Assembly: GCA_027886175.1 (NCBI GenBank)
Contig: JAJNNQ010000004.1
Coordinates: 1,178,001-1,242,000 of the forward strand
Source of the DNA: Phylloscopus collybita
Lineage: Eukaryota; Chordata; Aves; Passeriformes; Phylloscopidae
Direction: 5' to 3'
DNA length: 64,000 nucleotides
The translations under genes were made by a program, and so were the position numbers. Below, in pieces: positions 29,201 through 44,200 of the stretch (position 1 is the first letter of the stretch; every line of letters starts with the position of its first letter). The notes beneath the pieces are model-generated. The model was not told the DNA's origin. It did not search any database and saw only the letters and a list, made by a program, of their open reading frames with translations.

Positions 29201-32200
29201 AGCCTGAGAGACTACAAACTTTAGATAAAGTAATTTATATGAACTTCTATTCTGACTCTGACATTGTGCATGTATTGTGCACATGCATGGCATGACATAT
29301 GTGACATGTTTAATGATTTCTTTGCCTATGTCTTTCATACTGGTGATGGGCTTAGAAAGTCCCAGTGCCCAGAGCTGGAGGACTATGGCTGGGAGAATAA
29401 TAAACTCCCAGCTGACCCTGAATTTGTGTGGGATCTGCTGCTCCAGCTGGATCCTCATCTGGCTTTATGATGGGATTCATCCAAGAATACTCAACAAGCT
29501 GGTTGATGTCATTGCAAGGCCTCTCTCAATTATTTTTGAACAGTCTTGGATATCTGAAGAGTTTCCAGCTGACTGGAAACTGGCTAAGGTTTCAATGTTC
29601 AAGAAGGGCAAGAAGGATGACCCTGGAAACTACAGGCCTGTCAGTCTCACTTCTGTGCCTGGTAAAATCATGGAGAAGATTATTCTGAGAGCTCTGAAAA
29701 ACACCTGAATGAAACACCTGAATGACATCACAGCCATCATCATAGGCAGCACAGCTTCATGAGAGGAAAGTCCTGTATGTCCAACATGACTACCTTCTAG
29801 GACAGGGTAACCCACCTGGCTGATCAAGGGAAGCCAGTTGATATGATCTTTTTGGATTTCAGTAAAGCTTTCAATATTGTCTGTCACAGGACCCTTCTGC
29901 AGAAAATGTCCAGCAACTGGTTGGATAAAGACATCATCTATGGGTAAGCAGCTGGCTCACAGGTTAGGCACAAAGGGCTACAGTGAATGGAGTGTCATCA
30001 GACTGGTGACTTGTCACTTGTGGGGGTCCACAGGGCTCCATCCTTAGCCCTATGCTCTTCAATATCATAAAAAACATCTTGGACACAAGACTCAAAGGCC
30101 CAAAGTAAGTCTGTTGGAGATACAAAATTGGGAGGAGCCATTCACACCCTCAAAGGCAGAGGCCTTGCAGAGAGGAAAGGTAATTAGCAACTGTATGAAG
30201 TTTAAGAAAGTACTGGATTCTGCACCTGGGACAGGGAAACCCTGGATGTATGGACAGACTGGGGAATAAGACTCTAGAGAACAGTGCTGCAGAAAGGGAC
30301 CTGGGGGTCACTGTCAAGGGCAAGTTGAACATGAGTCAGCAGTGCCCTGGCAGCCAGGAGGGACAACACTGTCCTGGGGGGTGCATCAGGCACAGCATGG
30401 CCAGCCAGGCTAGGGAGGGGATTGTCCTGCTCTGCTCTGCACTGGGGCAGCCTCACCTCGAGTGCTGGGAGCAATTTTGGGTGCCACAATATAAAAAAGA
30501 CATTACGCTCTTGAAGAGTGGCCAAAGGAGGCCTAAGATGATGAAGCGACTTGAGGGGAAGCTGTGTGAGGAAGCTGGTTGGTTGAGCCTGGAGGAGACT
30601 GAGGGGAAACTTAATCACAGTGTGCAACTTCCCTGTGAGAGGAAAAAGAGAGGTGGACACTGATCTCTTCTCTGCACTGACTAGTGACAAGACCTGAAGG
30701 AATGGCCTAAAGTTGTGTCAGGGAGGTTTAGGTTAGGTATTGTGAAAATGTTCTTCCCCCAGAGGGTGGTTGGGCACTGGAACAGGCTCTGCATGGAAGC
30801 GGTCACAGCACCAGCCTGATGGAGTTCAAGCAGTGTTTGGACAATACTGTCACGTACATGGTGTGATTCTTGGGGTATCCTGTGCAGGGCCAGAAGGTGG
30901 ACTTCGTGCTCCCTTGTGGGTCTCCCCACCTCAGCATATTCTATAGAGATTGATAACTGACTTCTAAAAAGCCATGTGATGAAGCAGAGCTTATAGTTTG
31001 GAAACTTACTATCTTATTTCATTGTCTCCTTTACAAGTAACATCGTATTACCTCATTATGTTCTTTGACACAAGAACAAAACTCACAGACACAGAAATGT
31101 GCAGAGATGTTAGCAGCAATAAAACTGTTAAAATCACAACTCCTCACCTCTGGACTTTTAGCCCAGTCCTACTTCCTCTTGAGTTCTGGGTATTTCATGA
31201 CTAAGTTCACCAATTAAAACTTAGTTAACATTGTGAATACATGACTCAGAGATGATTATACTTGATCAACCAACCCATGCAATAAAGGCTAGAGCACGAT
31301 ATTGATACCGACAGAGGTGGAGTTCAGGAAGGACAAGGCTCCCAGATGCTCACAAGCATAACATTCTTAACATGTTTTTACATTTCTCACCCCAGAACTT
31401 GCCTGAAATTTATCTGTCAAACTCTGTCAGCTCTAAACTGTTAATCTGAACCATACTAACCATTCAAAGCTTCATGCAATAAGACAGCTTGGTACACCTC
31501 CAATAATTGGATATTATTATGGCATGTTATGGACTAGCAATACAACATAGAAAAGTGGCAGCTTAAAACAGTCTCATGTATCTGCAAATTCCAGAGCTAA
31601 AACCCACAGGACTGGCAGGATGCCAAATACTACTTCTACAGAAGGTGGTAGTTACTCTTCTTTGCTGAGTTCTGTCAGTAAAGAGAACAATGCTGCACGA
31701 CCCCAGAAAAAGTACAGCAAGTAATAGCATGATCCTCTCTTTGTGGATTCCTCTCAGATGGGAAAAGGTTCAGATCACCATGAAACACACCATCATATTG
31801 ACCAGACTTTCTTTATTCTTTGACTGCTAGGCCTGCCAAGAGTAATTATAACTCATCTACAACTGTAGGAAGTAATTCTACTCAGAAGACAAGCACTAAG
31901 CACAAAAGTTTAGAATTGTATGAATTTCCTATTTACCTACTTTAGAACAACAAAAACATTTCAAGAGCAGACACACTTGATGCTTCATTTAGGAATGAAG
32001 TAGCATTTAGTTATGCATATATTAGTATCAGAGCTGGAAATGACTGAGAAAATAAGAATTCCATCTCTTAGCCAGAGACTGTAATGTATTCTGAAGTATC
32101 AGATAAAGTGGAAGCACCAGAGGATTGCACAAACATAGCTAAACATTGTAGTTACGCCTTTTGCAAACTGAGCAGGAATAGAGCCAGAAGACCAAATAAG

Positions 32201-35200
32201 GATAGAACTGACCCTTGACACGGAAATCTGATTTCTGGGCCCGAGCAAAATTGATACCTTGAGATGAGCAAAAAGGCATAGGACAGATCACTTTGCAGTC
32301 AGGACTTCTTAGATTAATATGACAGAAATGTTCTCAGAAAAGAAAAGCTTCATTCTCTATTTCTACCCACTGATGCCTTCCAGAAGCCCAGTGTGTGTTT
32401 TAAAGAAAGAAAAGTAAGGTTTATATGTATCTTTACTTCTATAGGTGTTTCCGAGAGGCATAATACTACTTCTTTAAAACAATGAGCATCAAAGGGCAGG
32501 AGAAATTACAGGTGCTTTTGTAAATAAATATGGGACTGAAGTGAAAGTAAACATTCTCCAATGCCTGCAAGAATATTCCAAGAAAGATCCATCACAAAAC
32601 CCCACTAGTTAAATTCTAGAGACTTTAGAAGACCTAAGAAAGACGAAGAGAACTACTGTGATAGATCATACAATATGCTGATACAACTAAGAGCATGGAA
32701 AAAAGGAAATCCTAGATTCAGAATTTGTCTATATACATATATATATATGTATTTTGAGTTGTAATTTAAAAAAACCCACAATAATCTTCATCTTTTTTCC
32801 TATTCTTATTAATAGTACAGAGAGCTTTTCTGGAATCAAATTAAGAATCCATCCAGTCAAGTAGCTGATGTTTCTCCTACTGTCCTTAGGTCTGCACAAT
32901 TTAGAACTTAAGGATATTCTTCAGTGCTAACTAAAATCCAAATAGAGTTTGGATTTTCTATTCTAAGAGTTTATCTTTTTTGTTTTCAAAATATCCTTAT
33001 GGCAATAAGTTTTTTCTGCACATAAGTTATGGTTAATTTATAAACCATAACTTGTGTGCAGAAAAATCTCTTTGATGCTTAGCGATTTCATTTTTGATTT
33101 CTAGTTTCATATTACTCAGGCCATGAAATGAAGGAATAATAGTTTTTCAACCTTCTCTAAGATATTCTTGCTTTTAAATGACCTATTCCTCCCGATAGTT
33201 TTCTCTTTTACAGACAGAGGAAATCACTGGTCCTTTTAATATGTTAATCCTGGTTTCCATTCTCAGTATGTGTAAATATATATATATATACACAGTATGT
33301 GCATACATACTGAGAATATACACATGTGTGTTTGGGAACAAGTTTTAAAAAAACACAAACTGTAAAGAAAGGACCAGAACACAGCCTTTATGACTGGCAA
33401 CATAGCAGGAGTTTACACAAAATGCAGTCCCTCTTCACTATTCATAAACATTACACTTTCAGACAATGCTGTGCCTCCAACCTAATCCTCTTGTGATCCT
33501 CAGCAGTTTCACAATCTCTTCCCCAAGTATCTATAAGCACCTCAAATTAAAACACTATATGCATAATAATAGGTTCCCATCACTTCATTCTGGGGGCATT
33601 CCTTTTGATTTGACAATTTATTCCACTGCAATTGATAGCACGTTTTTTTCCATATAATTCTAAATAATTCAGTAGTCACAAGAAGATTTATAACCTCACT
33701 ATTTCTACCCCTTTCCAAATGGTTTATTAATGTAATCAATAACACAACACAGCATTATTGCAGGACTCCACATGCTGTCAGTTTCTGTTGAGGAAACAAT
33801 TTCATTCTAACTAGAGGATACATTTCCAATACAACACAAACCTGATGGACAGTTCTGGTAACAGGAGAGAGCACTAGTAGATAGATGACTCTGTATCTCA
33901 AAACTGCTCATAATGTACTTTTACTCTAGTCAATTAAAAAATGACACTCAAAATTAACATATGCAGGTTCCCAAAGATCTGTGGGTGCAGAATTGCTTTA
34001 TGCATAAGGTATCTGTAACTAACACATACATCATACTTCAAGAAAATCATGAGCAAAAGATTAAGTTTTGAACAGCATACTTTTACTGAAAACAAAGGCA
34101 GGGGGAACAAGAGCAGATAAAAAAAATGTCAGAAGCTCACAGTGACCCAAGCAGCACCTATTTCTAAGGCGAGTGCCAATGGGAACTGCAAAGACGTACT
34201 TTATCACACATGAAGACATCATTATCTTCAGACCAAAATAAAAAATCTTTTTTGTTTCCCCTTTGGTTCCTTCTAATAGCTCACAGATATCACCTACTCT
34301 GACTTAGCAGACTGATTTCCTTTATTGATCTCTTTCAGATCAGTCTCTATAGCAAAGTTAATGAAGCATTCCCTCTGGCTCTATGTCCACCCAGACCACA
34401 ACTAGCCTGGTCCAGCTGCAGAATTCTGACACAGTTCTCTGCAGAACAGAGATGCCTGTCAAGACAGTGCAAAACAAAAATTTCATTTTAGATCCCTGAA
34501 TATGCATCCAGTTACTTACACAATGAATAGGAATAGTAGTTCCCACACTAAGTAGACATGATAGTTATCACTAAATTAAACACAACAGAAGTTATAGCCA
34601 CCTGTCTAGTGTTGTCTTTAATAATGACATTTCATTATTCATTTGGCACAGTCATAGATTAATTGTATCTTCAAGGATAGTTCAATATGCTTTAGCAAGT
34701 CCTTGAAAACATCACTGCAGTATTTCACGGACATTAAGTTTTGAAGCATCAATTTGGTTTCTGGGAAAAACAGCTTTCAGTCACACTAGTCAAAATACAT
34801 AACTTCTTAAGGGCCAAGACCAACAAAAATATTGAATCACAAGTACTCTGTGCCTGAGGTGTTCTACTAGGTGACAAAATCCTGGGGAGAGCAATAGCAG
34901 TGAGTTCACAACATATAACATTCTCAGTTGTGTCCAACTGATAGCTCTACAAATTCAAGTATGAGCACGGCTGTTTGAGAACAGCATTGCAATATTTCTC
35001 AGGTAACACTGCACATGAGTCACTTCCAGGAGTTGCTCCAGAATATTTCTGTATTTTACAGCTTGCACAGGTCAAAGAATCTGAGTGGTCAAGTGTCCAG
35101 CTTTATCTTTCCCTTTTTCTTCTCTTGTAAAAGGTCACAGCGGCTCCAGTTTTCTGGGTGTCAATTACTGTGAAGAGATTAAAGGTACATGCTTTCCTGT

Positions 35201-38200
35201 TTTCTTAAAATCAGTTTGGTTTTGCAAGGGATGGGCTTCTTCTCTTCCTTGATGGGAAGGTACTGCAAATGACTTACCTGACTGAGAAAGGTAAGTGAGG
35301 TAGGGGTGGGAGTGAAGTTACTTCCCTGAAATGGTGTGTTATTTACAAAATCAGCTCCTTTTCCTAAATTACCGCAGAAAAGCAAGGGCATCATTACTCA
35401 TTCAGAAAGCTAAAAGGCTGCTTTATCATGAAATGGTCTTCTTGCCTCAAGCAAGCATTTTCTCTGCCCTAAACGCTTACTTATAATCTCGCTTGCAGAA
35501 CTGCACAACAAACATGAGCTCTGCCGTAAGTGTTTTGAATCTTTGTGATTGGCAGTTGCGTTTTTTTATGTTGATGCACTCAAGCGCATGCCTCACGTTA
35601 GTAAAAATACCACAAATGCTAAGCTAGCTGCAAATTCATGTGGTATTGATAAAATCACTAGTCAATACAAAGATGCTTTAGTATGTTTTACATGTCGCAG
35701 CTCTTGATAAAGATGTTTAGATTAAAAAACACTTTTATTTGAACTTACCACACCATCTCTTCATGGGCAACTGAGGCAAAACAGGTGATTTCTTTGGGTT
35801 GAGAAACGGCTCTTAAGCAGTACCTCCTTTAAGAATTTCAAGATGCATGGACAAGTAAGGTGATTTCAGGGATTGCATATGAGACAGGTGAAAATGGCCA
35901 ACTCTACAAAAGCACAAGCAACAACCTACACAGTCTATCTCCAGACAATTGCTATTTTCAGGATGTGGGAAGGGTTAAAGCTTTCAGAAAGGCTAAACAG
36001 AGCAAAATTAAGAATTGACTGCATTCTTTACCTATAAATTTAAAACATGAGATGGTTTTCTTTTTGAATTTTAGAAGTTGTGAGCCTGAGAAAATTCAGT
36101 ACCAATTATCACAAAACCATACAAAATTTGCCCTCCTTCTTCAGAACTGAACAGCTGAATTCTATTTTCTAACTATATATCACCACAAACACAGAAATTG
36201 AAATTAAGCTCATTGCAGTCATGTTCAAGGTCCTCAGATTTAAAATTAATACTACTACTATTTTTACAGTGGAGTCAATGGTCAGTTAAAACAGAATGCC
36301 AAACCTAATTCTAGTATTAATTAATTTTAATCCTCTACCATAGTTACAAAGTGGATCTCAGAAAAATTATGCTGCTTACTGAGCATTATAGTTTTTGGTA
36401 CTAATTCACCGTTCTTGCTCTGCTAAAAGGCTGAATCACACTTGAACTTTTACTATATATATGCAACTGTTAAGATAATCAACAATTAAGCTGTTCATTT
36501 AAACAGAAATATAACCATAAGGATGACAATATTTCTCTGAATGGTGTGATTTCAGTCATGCATAGACATCATCTATAAAAGGAAAACTCAGTTTAGTGTA
36601 ATACCTGTCTTTGATAAGCCAAATATATAATGAAAATTAGGAATTGAACTCATTAATGATTTTGTTCTGCTGCAGCACCAAGTTTTGTATTTCTGACCAA
36701 GCTTCTGGAAACTGAAAAAATTGCCTGTCATATTAGTTTAAAAATACATATATCTTTAGGTTTTACAATCTAAAGCTCTAAAGAAAATGGAATTATAACA
36801 AAGAATCATGAAGACAAGACATAGCGTGTTTTGGGAAGAGTGGTTTTTGTGGTACTTTAAAAGATAGTTATACTGAACATAGTCAGCCATCATTAATAAG
36901 AGATTTGACTTATAGAAACAATGCTGGCGATAAAGAAAGACACGGCTGAATTCCAGTGCTTCAAGAGGTACTTAAACTCCACCACATATGACCCTCACTT
37001 CATAGTAACAAAGAACTGGACTGCATTAGTTAAGAAAAACACAGCATGCTCAGAGAAGGAGCAAAGAATGCAACTGTAGATACTGACTATTTTCCCTTGT
37101 AATTGACAAAGGTGCACAGATCACATAAGGAAGCTGTTTGTACAGCTCCAGGAAAGCTCCATGATGCCTCACAGTAGTTCAGCTTCCTGATTCCAATATC
37201 AGACACACAGGCGTGCAGCCACAGAGTGCAGTAGGAGACCAAGGGCACTCAACAGTGCCCCAGTGCAACTTCAACTTGCTCTGCTTTCAAACAAAAGTAC
37301 TCACATAACCCGTGCTAAGTACAGAAGTAAACATTTCAGTTTCTGTTACAAAAAGTAACCAGTTACTCTGCTTTGGACTGGGTCATCCAGACTGAGTAAT
37401 TTTTAGTCAAGCAACTTGCAAAGAACTATTACTGCATCATTTTAAAAGATAACTTTAGGACTGTGCCCACACATTAGGAAAATGTTCCCACTTGAATAAC
37501 TAAAAAATGCTGAAATTTCCTCAAATTAATTTAGTATCTTTATATGTCCAAAGATTGGTTACTTCTCATGCATTTTATTCCACTGACCGCTAAAATTGGA
37601 ACTAAGCTAGTAATGTCAGTATTACTACTACAGGGAAAAAGTACTACTCTTAAGGAAGACAAAGTATAATATTTTCTTTGTAAAAGCAATTAGGTTGCTT
37701 TACATTTCTTTTTTAAAGAAAAGCATAAGAAGAAATAAAACCAAAAAAGAACTGCATTGTAGCACTGAATAAAAGCAGGAATATTTTCACACAAAGAGCC
37801 ATACTCCGTGCCGCAAGTGCCATTAAACAGTAGCATGGCTCTCACTAGCCCCCTGTACATGAGAACTTTTAAACAGCACTACTGTTAAGCAACTATGTCA
37901 GAATATTTCCTTAGGAGCTGAAAACATATCATACAGTCAGACATTCCCTCAAATACTTGTTATATTTTGTATTCCTATTTTAAAAACAAGCTTTCCAAAC
38001 TGTCCAAGACACAGTGGAATACTATCATACTAAAAGATACAGTAATGTTTTAGCTTAATGAAAAGAGCACATTATTTCTATTCATATTTCTTAATACATA
38101 TTTCATTTTTAGATCAGGTAATGCATGAAGTTTTTTTCCAGATCCTACAAAAATATGAACAAAAACAAACCCATTTTTTTCATACCATTAGTTTCTGCAA

Positions 38201-41200
38201 ATTTCTGTATATCAGCCAAAGTTTTCAGTTCTTTCCTTGGGCAAGCTGATACACACAAGGCAATAGACTTAATCTTCTGATGAACTAGATCAATGTTGCA
38301 TGGATCCAAGAAGAACACATACCTATGGAAGGAAAAAAGAAAAAAAGGTGAATTACTTCTATTTTAATTAACAGCTACACTGAACAAAATTTCAAACTAT
38401 GGCATTCAGTCAAGACTAAGTGATTCAGTCTGTCCAGAAACATAGGAAATTTGGCAGTATTGTAACTGTGTGGATCAAAAGAATTTATGTATTCAACACA
38501 TGCTCAACAAATGTATGGGTATTTATATACCTCTGGATCACACAGAAAGGATTTTTAACTCTACCTGATTCAAGTCCATTCAAATGGTGCTACTCATAAA
38601 AACAGCAGTAGTCCTACCATGTCTCTTCACAGATATGAGTCCAAACATTCACAAACCTTTACTCCAACCTTAAACTTGACTTAGAGAATTCAAGTTTTTT
38701 TTCCAAAAAGACCCAAGAAACCAAATAAAGTCACTCTTACTCTGCAAAAATAAAAGGTCCATGACTGTATTAATGAATACACATAGTACCAGTAATTAAA
38801 AACAGCTTTTTAGTATAGATTGATTTTCCATGCCACGACTGAACCAATTACTTTAGTATTTACTTTAGAAATAAAATTCCTTCAGATATTTCAAGCACAA
38901 ATATTTACTGTTTAAGTGCAGTATTTTAAAGAGATTCTACCTGCTAACTTTTCACAATTAATGTGATTTAAAAATCCAATGAATGAAGTACAAATTATAG
39001 ATTTTTAACTAACATCTCCTGGCTATATATGCTTTATGACAATACTAGCCCTATGAAATTTCCACTGATAGTACAATAGAGGTGCTTTTCCCTTTGAAAG
39101 TTGAACAATTCTTAATTCTGGTGATGTACTATGCATTGAAATATTCTCTCCATATCACTCAACATATGAAAACACCAGAAATGTACCATATAAAATACCA
39201 TTTCCATTTTTGCAGTCCTCATGATGGGAATTCATTCTGTAACGAGTAAAAATTCCTTTCACTCATAAATAGCATTTAGGTCCTCCCTGAACACCTTCAG
39301 CCTATATGCTAATTGCTGTCTACTGTTCTATTACCCAGTGTCAGTATACTGGGTATGATTACTATGTAATACACCCTTCCTTAAAAGTCTATCAAAACTC
39401 ATGTCATCTAAATCACCTGTAACATGGTAATAGATTACTTGCATTCTTAAAACATGCCTTTCTTTGTCAATATCTCAGTGAAATAATCTACCCCTATTTC
39501 TTTTCTACTTACTAGACACTACACATCTTGGGTCATCCCAGACAGACTACTGGAGTCTGAGAAACAAGTGTAAACATGAAAATTCTGTCATGCAGACACG
39601 GCAAAAATAACTGTATGAAAGCAATGAGCCACAGTTTTCCCTTATTTCAAAGAAAATACTCCTGAGTTGGTACCAAGACATACAATAGCTGTTTTAATTT
39701 AAGTTCCTCCAGTTGTTATCCCATACAATAAGTGTACATGGCAGGAGAGTATCTACTTCTTAGAGGGTATTTGGTTAAAGCAGCTGCAAAGCAGAACCTA
39801 GAGTCAAACCTGACTGATATGGCAAGGGAGGCTAGGATGGGAACAAACCTGGTAAGTCTCACTAATTGGTAAGGATATGTGGATTATGAAAATGGTGATT
39901 TTTCAGTATGACTATCTGGTTAAGGACCTTGTGAAATTGAGATAAGGGAAAGGAGGGAGACACTCAGACATAAAACTTGTCCACTTAATGCTAATAAAAA
40001 CAATAATCAGAAACAAACCCAGTCAATGACAATAATTAATGGGCTATCAAGAAACTGCAGACAGGAACTTTGAGACTGATAGGGATGCAAACTCCTAAAT
40101 GCAGAATGTAGGAGGGATCAGTGGGACCCTGCCAGCATCTGAGGCAATGTGCATGGGACAAGGTAGCAGACAGGGATGTAAAGGGGAACAGTCACATGCA
40201 AGCTGATGTTGGTCAGTACATTATCTGACCTCAGCACCTGATCACTGCAGTCCACCTTGTCCTACTACTAAAGCTTGTAACTCTCTCTGCATAATTCTAA
40301 TTTCCATCTCATGTGCATGGATGCTGCAAATGCTCCAATGATTACATGCCAGCTGCTGGGGGGAATGACATGGGTGTGAGGGATTCAGTGCCAGCAACTG
40401 GAATTAGACCAGGAATTTGGGTGCTACAGGAGTGTGGTGTCAGCTACTGAAGTGAGTGAGGTCTCAGTGCCAGTGGTAGGGAGGAGACTTGGCAATGAGC
40501 TGCTGGGGTGGGAACAATGTGTACCCACAAAAAAAGCAGCTACAGAAGTGATAGACTCAGCATAGGTGGTCACAGCCCTTGTGATGCTGGCTGTTGATGG
40601 GGCTGAGCGCCTTTACCTTCTCCAGAACAGATCTACGCAAATTACAGAATCATAGAAAATCCTGAGTTGGAAGGGACCCACAAGGATCGCTGAGTCGAAC
40701 TCCTGGTACAACTCACTAACAAACTGCAAGCCATATCAGATGGTGAGTAGGGATTCTAGGTGAGAAGTGTTGGGTGGGTAGAGGGTCTGTGGTGTTATTT
40801 GGAGGAAACTGTGGGTCTGGGGTGCTTCTGAAATGAGTGCATGAATGTTTGACACTTCACACCAAACTGGATCAGCTGTTGAATAGGGGGAACCCACAAG
40901 GTGGATAAGCTGCTGTGCTGGTACTTGAAGAATCCGCAAATGTATGTGAGCTTGTGAACCTGGAATGCGTCACACATACGCTTACGCTAGTGACCTTCTG
41001 CCACTGTCAGCCCGTGAGGAGGAGGTGACATGGGTGGCTGTGCTTGTGAGTATCACTACTGAAGGCAGGATCTTGTCATTATAACCAGCTATGTCAGTGT
41101 CCCATATGTTACTGTCCATCAACATCCCTCAACCTACGCAGAGACCCTGGGTGCTGGGAGCTGTAGGACTGAACAGTCTTCTGAATTTCTGTAAGGAAAC

Positions 41201-44200
41201 CAAATCAGGAATGTCATCATTAGCAAGCTAGAACGCATCTCACTTCTACAGTGATTTCAATTCAAGAGCCAAGCCATCATTTCAATTGCCTGAATATTTT
41301 ATAAAATAAATGCTACAATTCTGACTCAAACCTGGAAGTTTAGAAATACAATGCAATTACAGAATCATATGCAGTTTTGACAGAAGTGTGGGCACAGCCT
41401 TACACAGCACTGCATTGTATGGTATAGAGACAATTCTGACAGCAGTAAGGGAGTTGCACAGAAAACTACAGGTTATCAAATCTATGGCTTCAATCTGTGG
41501 CCTTGGAAGACACAAGTAAGATAAGTAAGATTATTTTTACTTCATCGCAGCTAAAGCAAGAATCAAAATTCTAGGAACCAGCATTACAGAAGGAAAGTTA
41601 AATTTTTTTTGTTTATAAAGCTTACGTGTAGAAAAGAAGTGATTTTATGGCAGAAAATTTCATGCTGTGTCACCACAAGACAGGTTTTGTTTCTCCCTAG
41701 AAGAATGTCATTACATGCTTTGTGTTGCAATTTCAGTTATTTATAACCAGCAATAGACTAATTTTCTAATAAGGAAATAACTTATATCAGCAATACAAAG
41801 ACTGACGTAAACAAAGTAATCATACTGTTAGAGATGCTCTGACACTGCAAATGAAAATTTGTTTGCTACTTGAAAATCCATATAGTAGACTTACAACATG
41901 TGCACGTTTATGAATCTTTATGCAGTATCAGCCCTGTAAAGAAGGACTTGGAGCTACCAGTGCCTGAAAAATTGGACATGACCCAGCAATGTACACCTGC
42001 AGCCCAAAAAGCCAATGGTATCTGGGGCTTCATAAAAAGAAGCATGAACAGCGAGGCAAGTTTTGCTCTGCCCTCAGGGGGATTCCCCAACTGATATACT
42101 GCACCCAGCTCTGCAATGCCCAGTACAGGAAAGACATGAACCCACTACTACAACTGCAGAGGAGACCCATGAAAATGATGAGAGGGTTGAAGCATATGAG
42201 GATGCACTAAGAGAGTTGAGGCTGTTCATCCTGGAGAAGAGAAGGCTGTGAAAATACCTTTTGGCAGCTTTCCAGTACTTACAAGGGGCTTCTGTAAAAG
42301 ACAAAGTGACTTTTCACACAGGTGAACAGTGAAAAGAAAAGAGGGAATGGCTTTAAACTAAAAGAAGGCAGAATTAGAATTACAGAATTTTTGTTGAAAA
42401 AAACCTTTCACATCATCTACTCTAACTGCAAATGCACTACCAAGTCCACCACTAAACCATGCGCCTAAGCACCAAATCTACACATCTCTTAAATACCTCC
42501 AGGAATGGTGACTCCACCAGTTCCCTGGACTTGATAACCTTTTTGGAAAAAAAATTTGTCATAATGTCCAATCTAAACCTCCCATTCCAGTGTGAAACCA
42601 TTTCCTTTCATCCTGTCACTTGTTACCTGGGAGAGGAGATTGATTCCCCCATTGCTGTAGAGCAACAAGGTGAAACCAAGAGCCAGTAATCTCTACCTTA
42701 CTACACCTAGACAAAGCTAGCGTCTTAAATATGACTTGAAAACTAACAGCTAGAGTGTACAGCCCATATGGCATGTTATGGGAACTGTAATGACCATGTT
42801 GCAATATGGAGTACAGAACCAAGCTAAGCCCCCAGAAAAACCAGCCTAAGAGGGCACAAAGATGACCACATGGCAACCACTTGGTAACACAACAGGAAAC
42901 CAATGAAAAGCAAGACCACTCCAGGTGCTAATGGTGCTGTTGGTCCAGGCTATCATGTAAGAGATAGGGAATTTAGACTGCAAGGGCAATAACTCCACAG
43001 GTATTTCTTTGTTCAGGTTCTCTTTTTTCAAGGCACATAGATTGAGCTACCAGATATCATAATTGACCTGTGCCATCTAATGGAGATGAGTGTCTAATGT
43101 CAAAAATTTCTTCAACAGTAGGCCATATACAGTTTCACTCAACCAAATTCTCTGTGTACATGCTGCAAATCATCCCTGTGTTTTCCCATTACCAAAACTT
43201 CAAGCATTTCCTTAGGTCAAAGGCATGTGCTCAGGCAGAATGCCGCCCTAAGTATTCTCCATAACATCATATGCACATCTCCTAGTAGTTCAGTAGACAG
43301 CACAAACTGAATTCTGTCCCAATAATGACTTATTGGTGATCAAAAGCCAGACTGAACTAGCATTTCAGAGATTTATATTTGGCTGTGATTATCACTTATT
43401 TGCAAATCATTTTTAACCCCTTATAACTACTAGAACTTGTAAAGCAAGGAGTTTACTTGAAGCAGATAGGTTTAATTAGAATTCACTGCCAGATCTAGAG
43501 TATAAGCCTACATCTGACTCTAGAAAACAGACTATTAAGGTGTGTTGTGGTTACTTTTAAAATAAAAGGATACCTGATCCACTCTCTGTTCATGAGACCA
43601 GGCTGCAAAATCTTCCATCCCAATATTTCATCTCACTGGTTTCAGCATATCTGATGTACACAGAGCAAATCATATCCCTGTGAGAACTCTGTTCTTCACC
43701 TTTTCCACCCAGATTTCTATATCTATACAGACCACACCAATTTCAGTTCCACATCACAGTGCCTATGGGTTGCTGTCATATACAAGGAAGAAAATGTTAT
43801 TTTTACAGATGATTTAGCTTTTCAGCCCTTGGACTAGGAAATGAAAATGGAATTACCTTGCAAGCAAAATGAAATGAGAATAACTTCATGTTTCCAGAGC
43901 CCCATTTGTAGAACTTAAAAGTCTTTTCTTTCTCTACACAAACTGAATGTACAGGCAGGAAGAAGAGTTTATTTTTACAGTCTGTCTGCAAAGTGCTCCT
44001 ATAAAAATAGCATGAAATACTCCCATGAACTCCACCTCAGACACTGTAGGAACTCCATCTGCTAGAGACAGATGCAAAGCAGATAGCTTTTTAAATTTTT
44101 CTTGGCAATTTTTCAGAAGAAACTATGGGGTGTGAGAGAAGGAGGGATCACTCACTTATATAAGAACCAATCTCTTCCAAAACTGGATACCCTGGACCGT

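Larger units (their letters stand above)
24497..38185 (-). other. SLC44A1: SLC44A1 intron 4 (13.7 kb)
   Basis: Holds two plus-strand CR1 copies (26200-26871 and 29300-30948), a T run at 28740-28763, a hairpin at 33011-33066 and an AT-rich palindrome at 33260-33316. The stretches 24.5-26.2, 31.0-33.0 and 33.4-38.1 kb show nothing recognisable. Confidence 0.9.
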
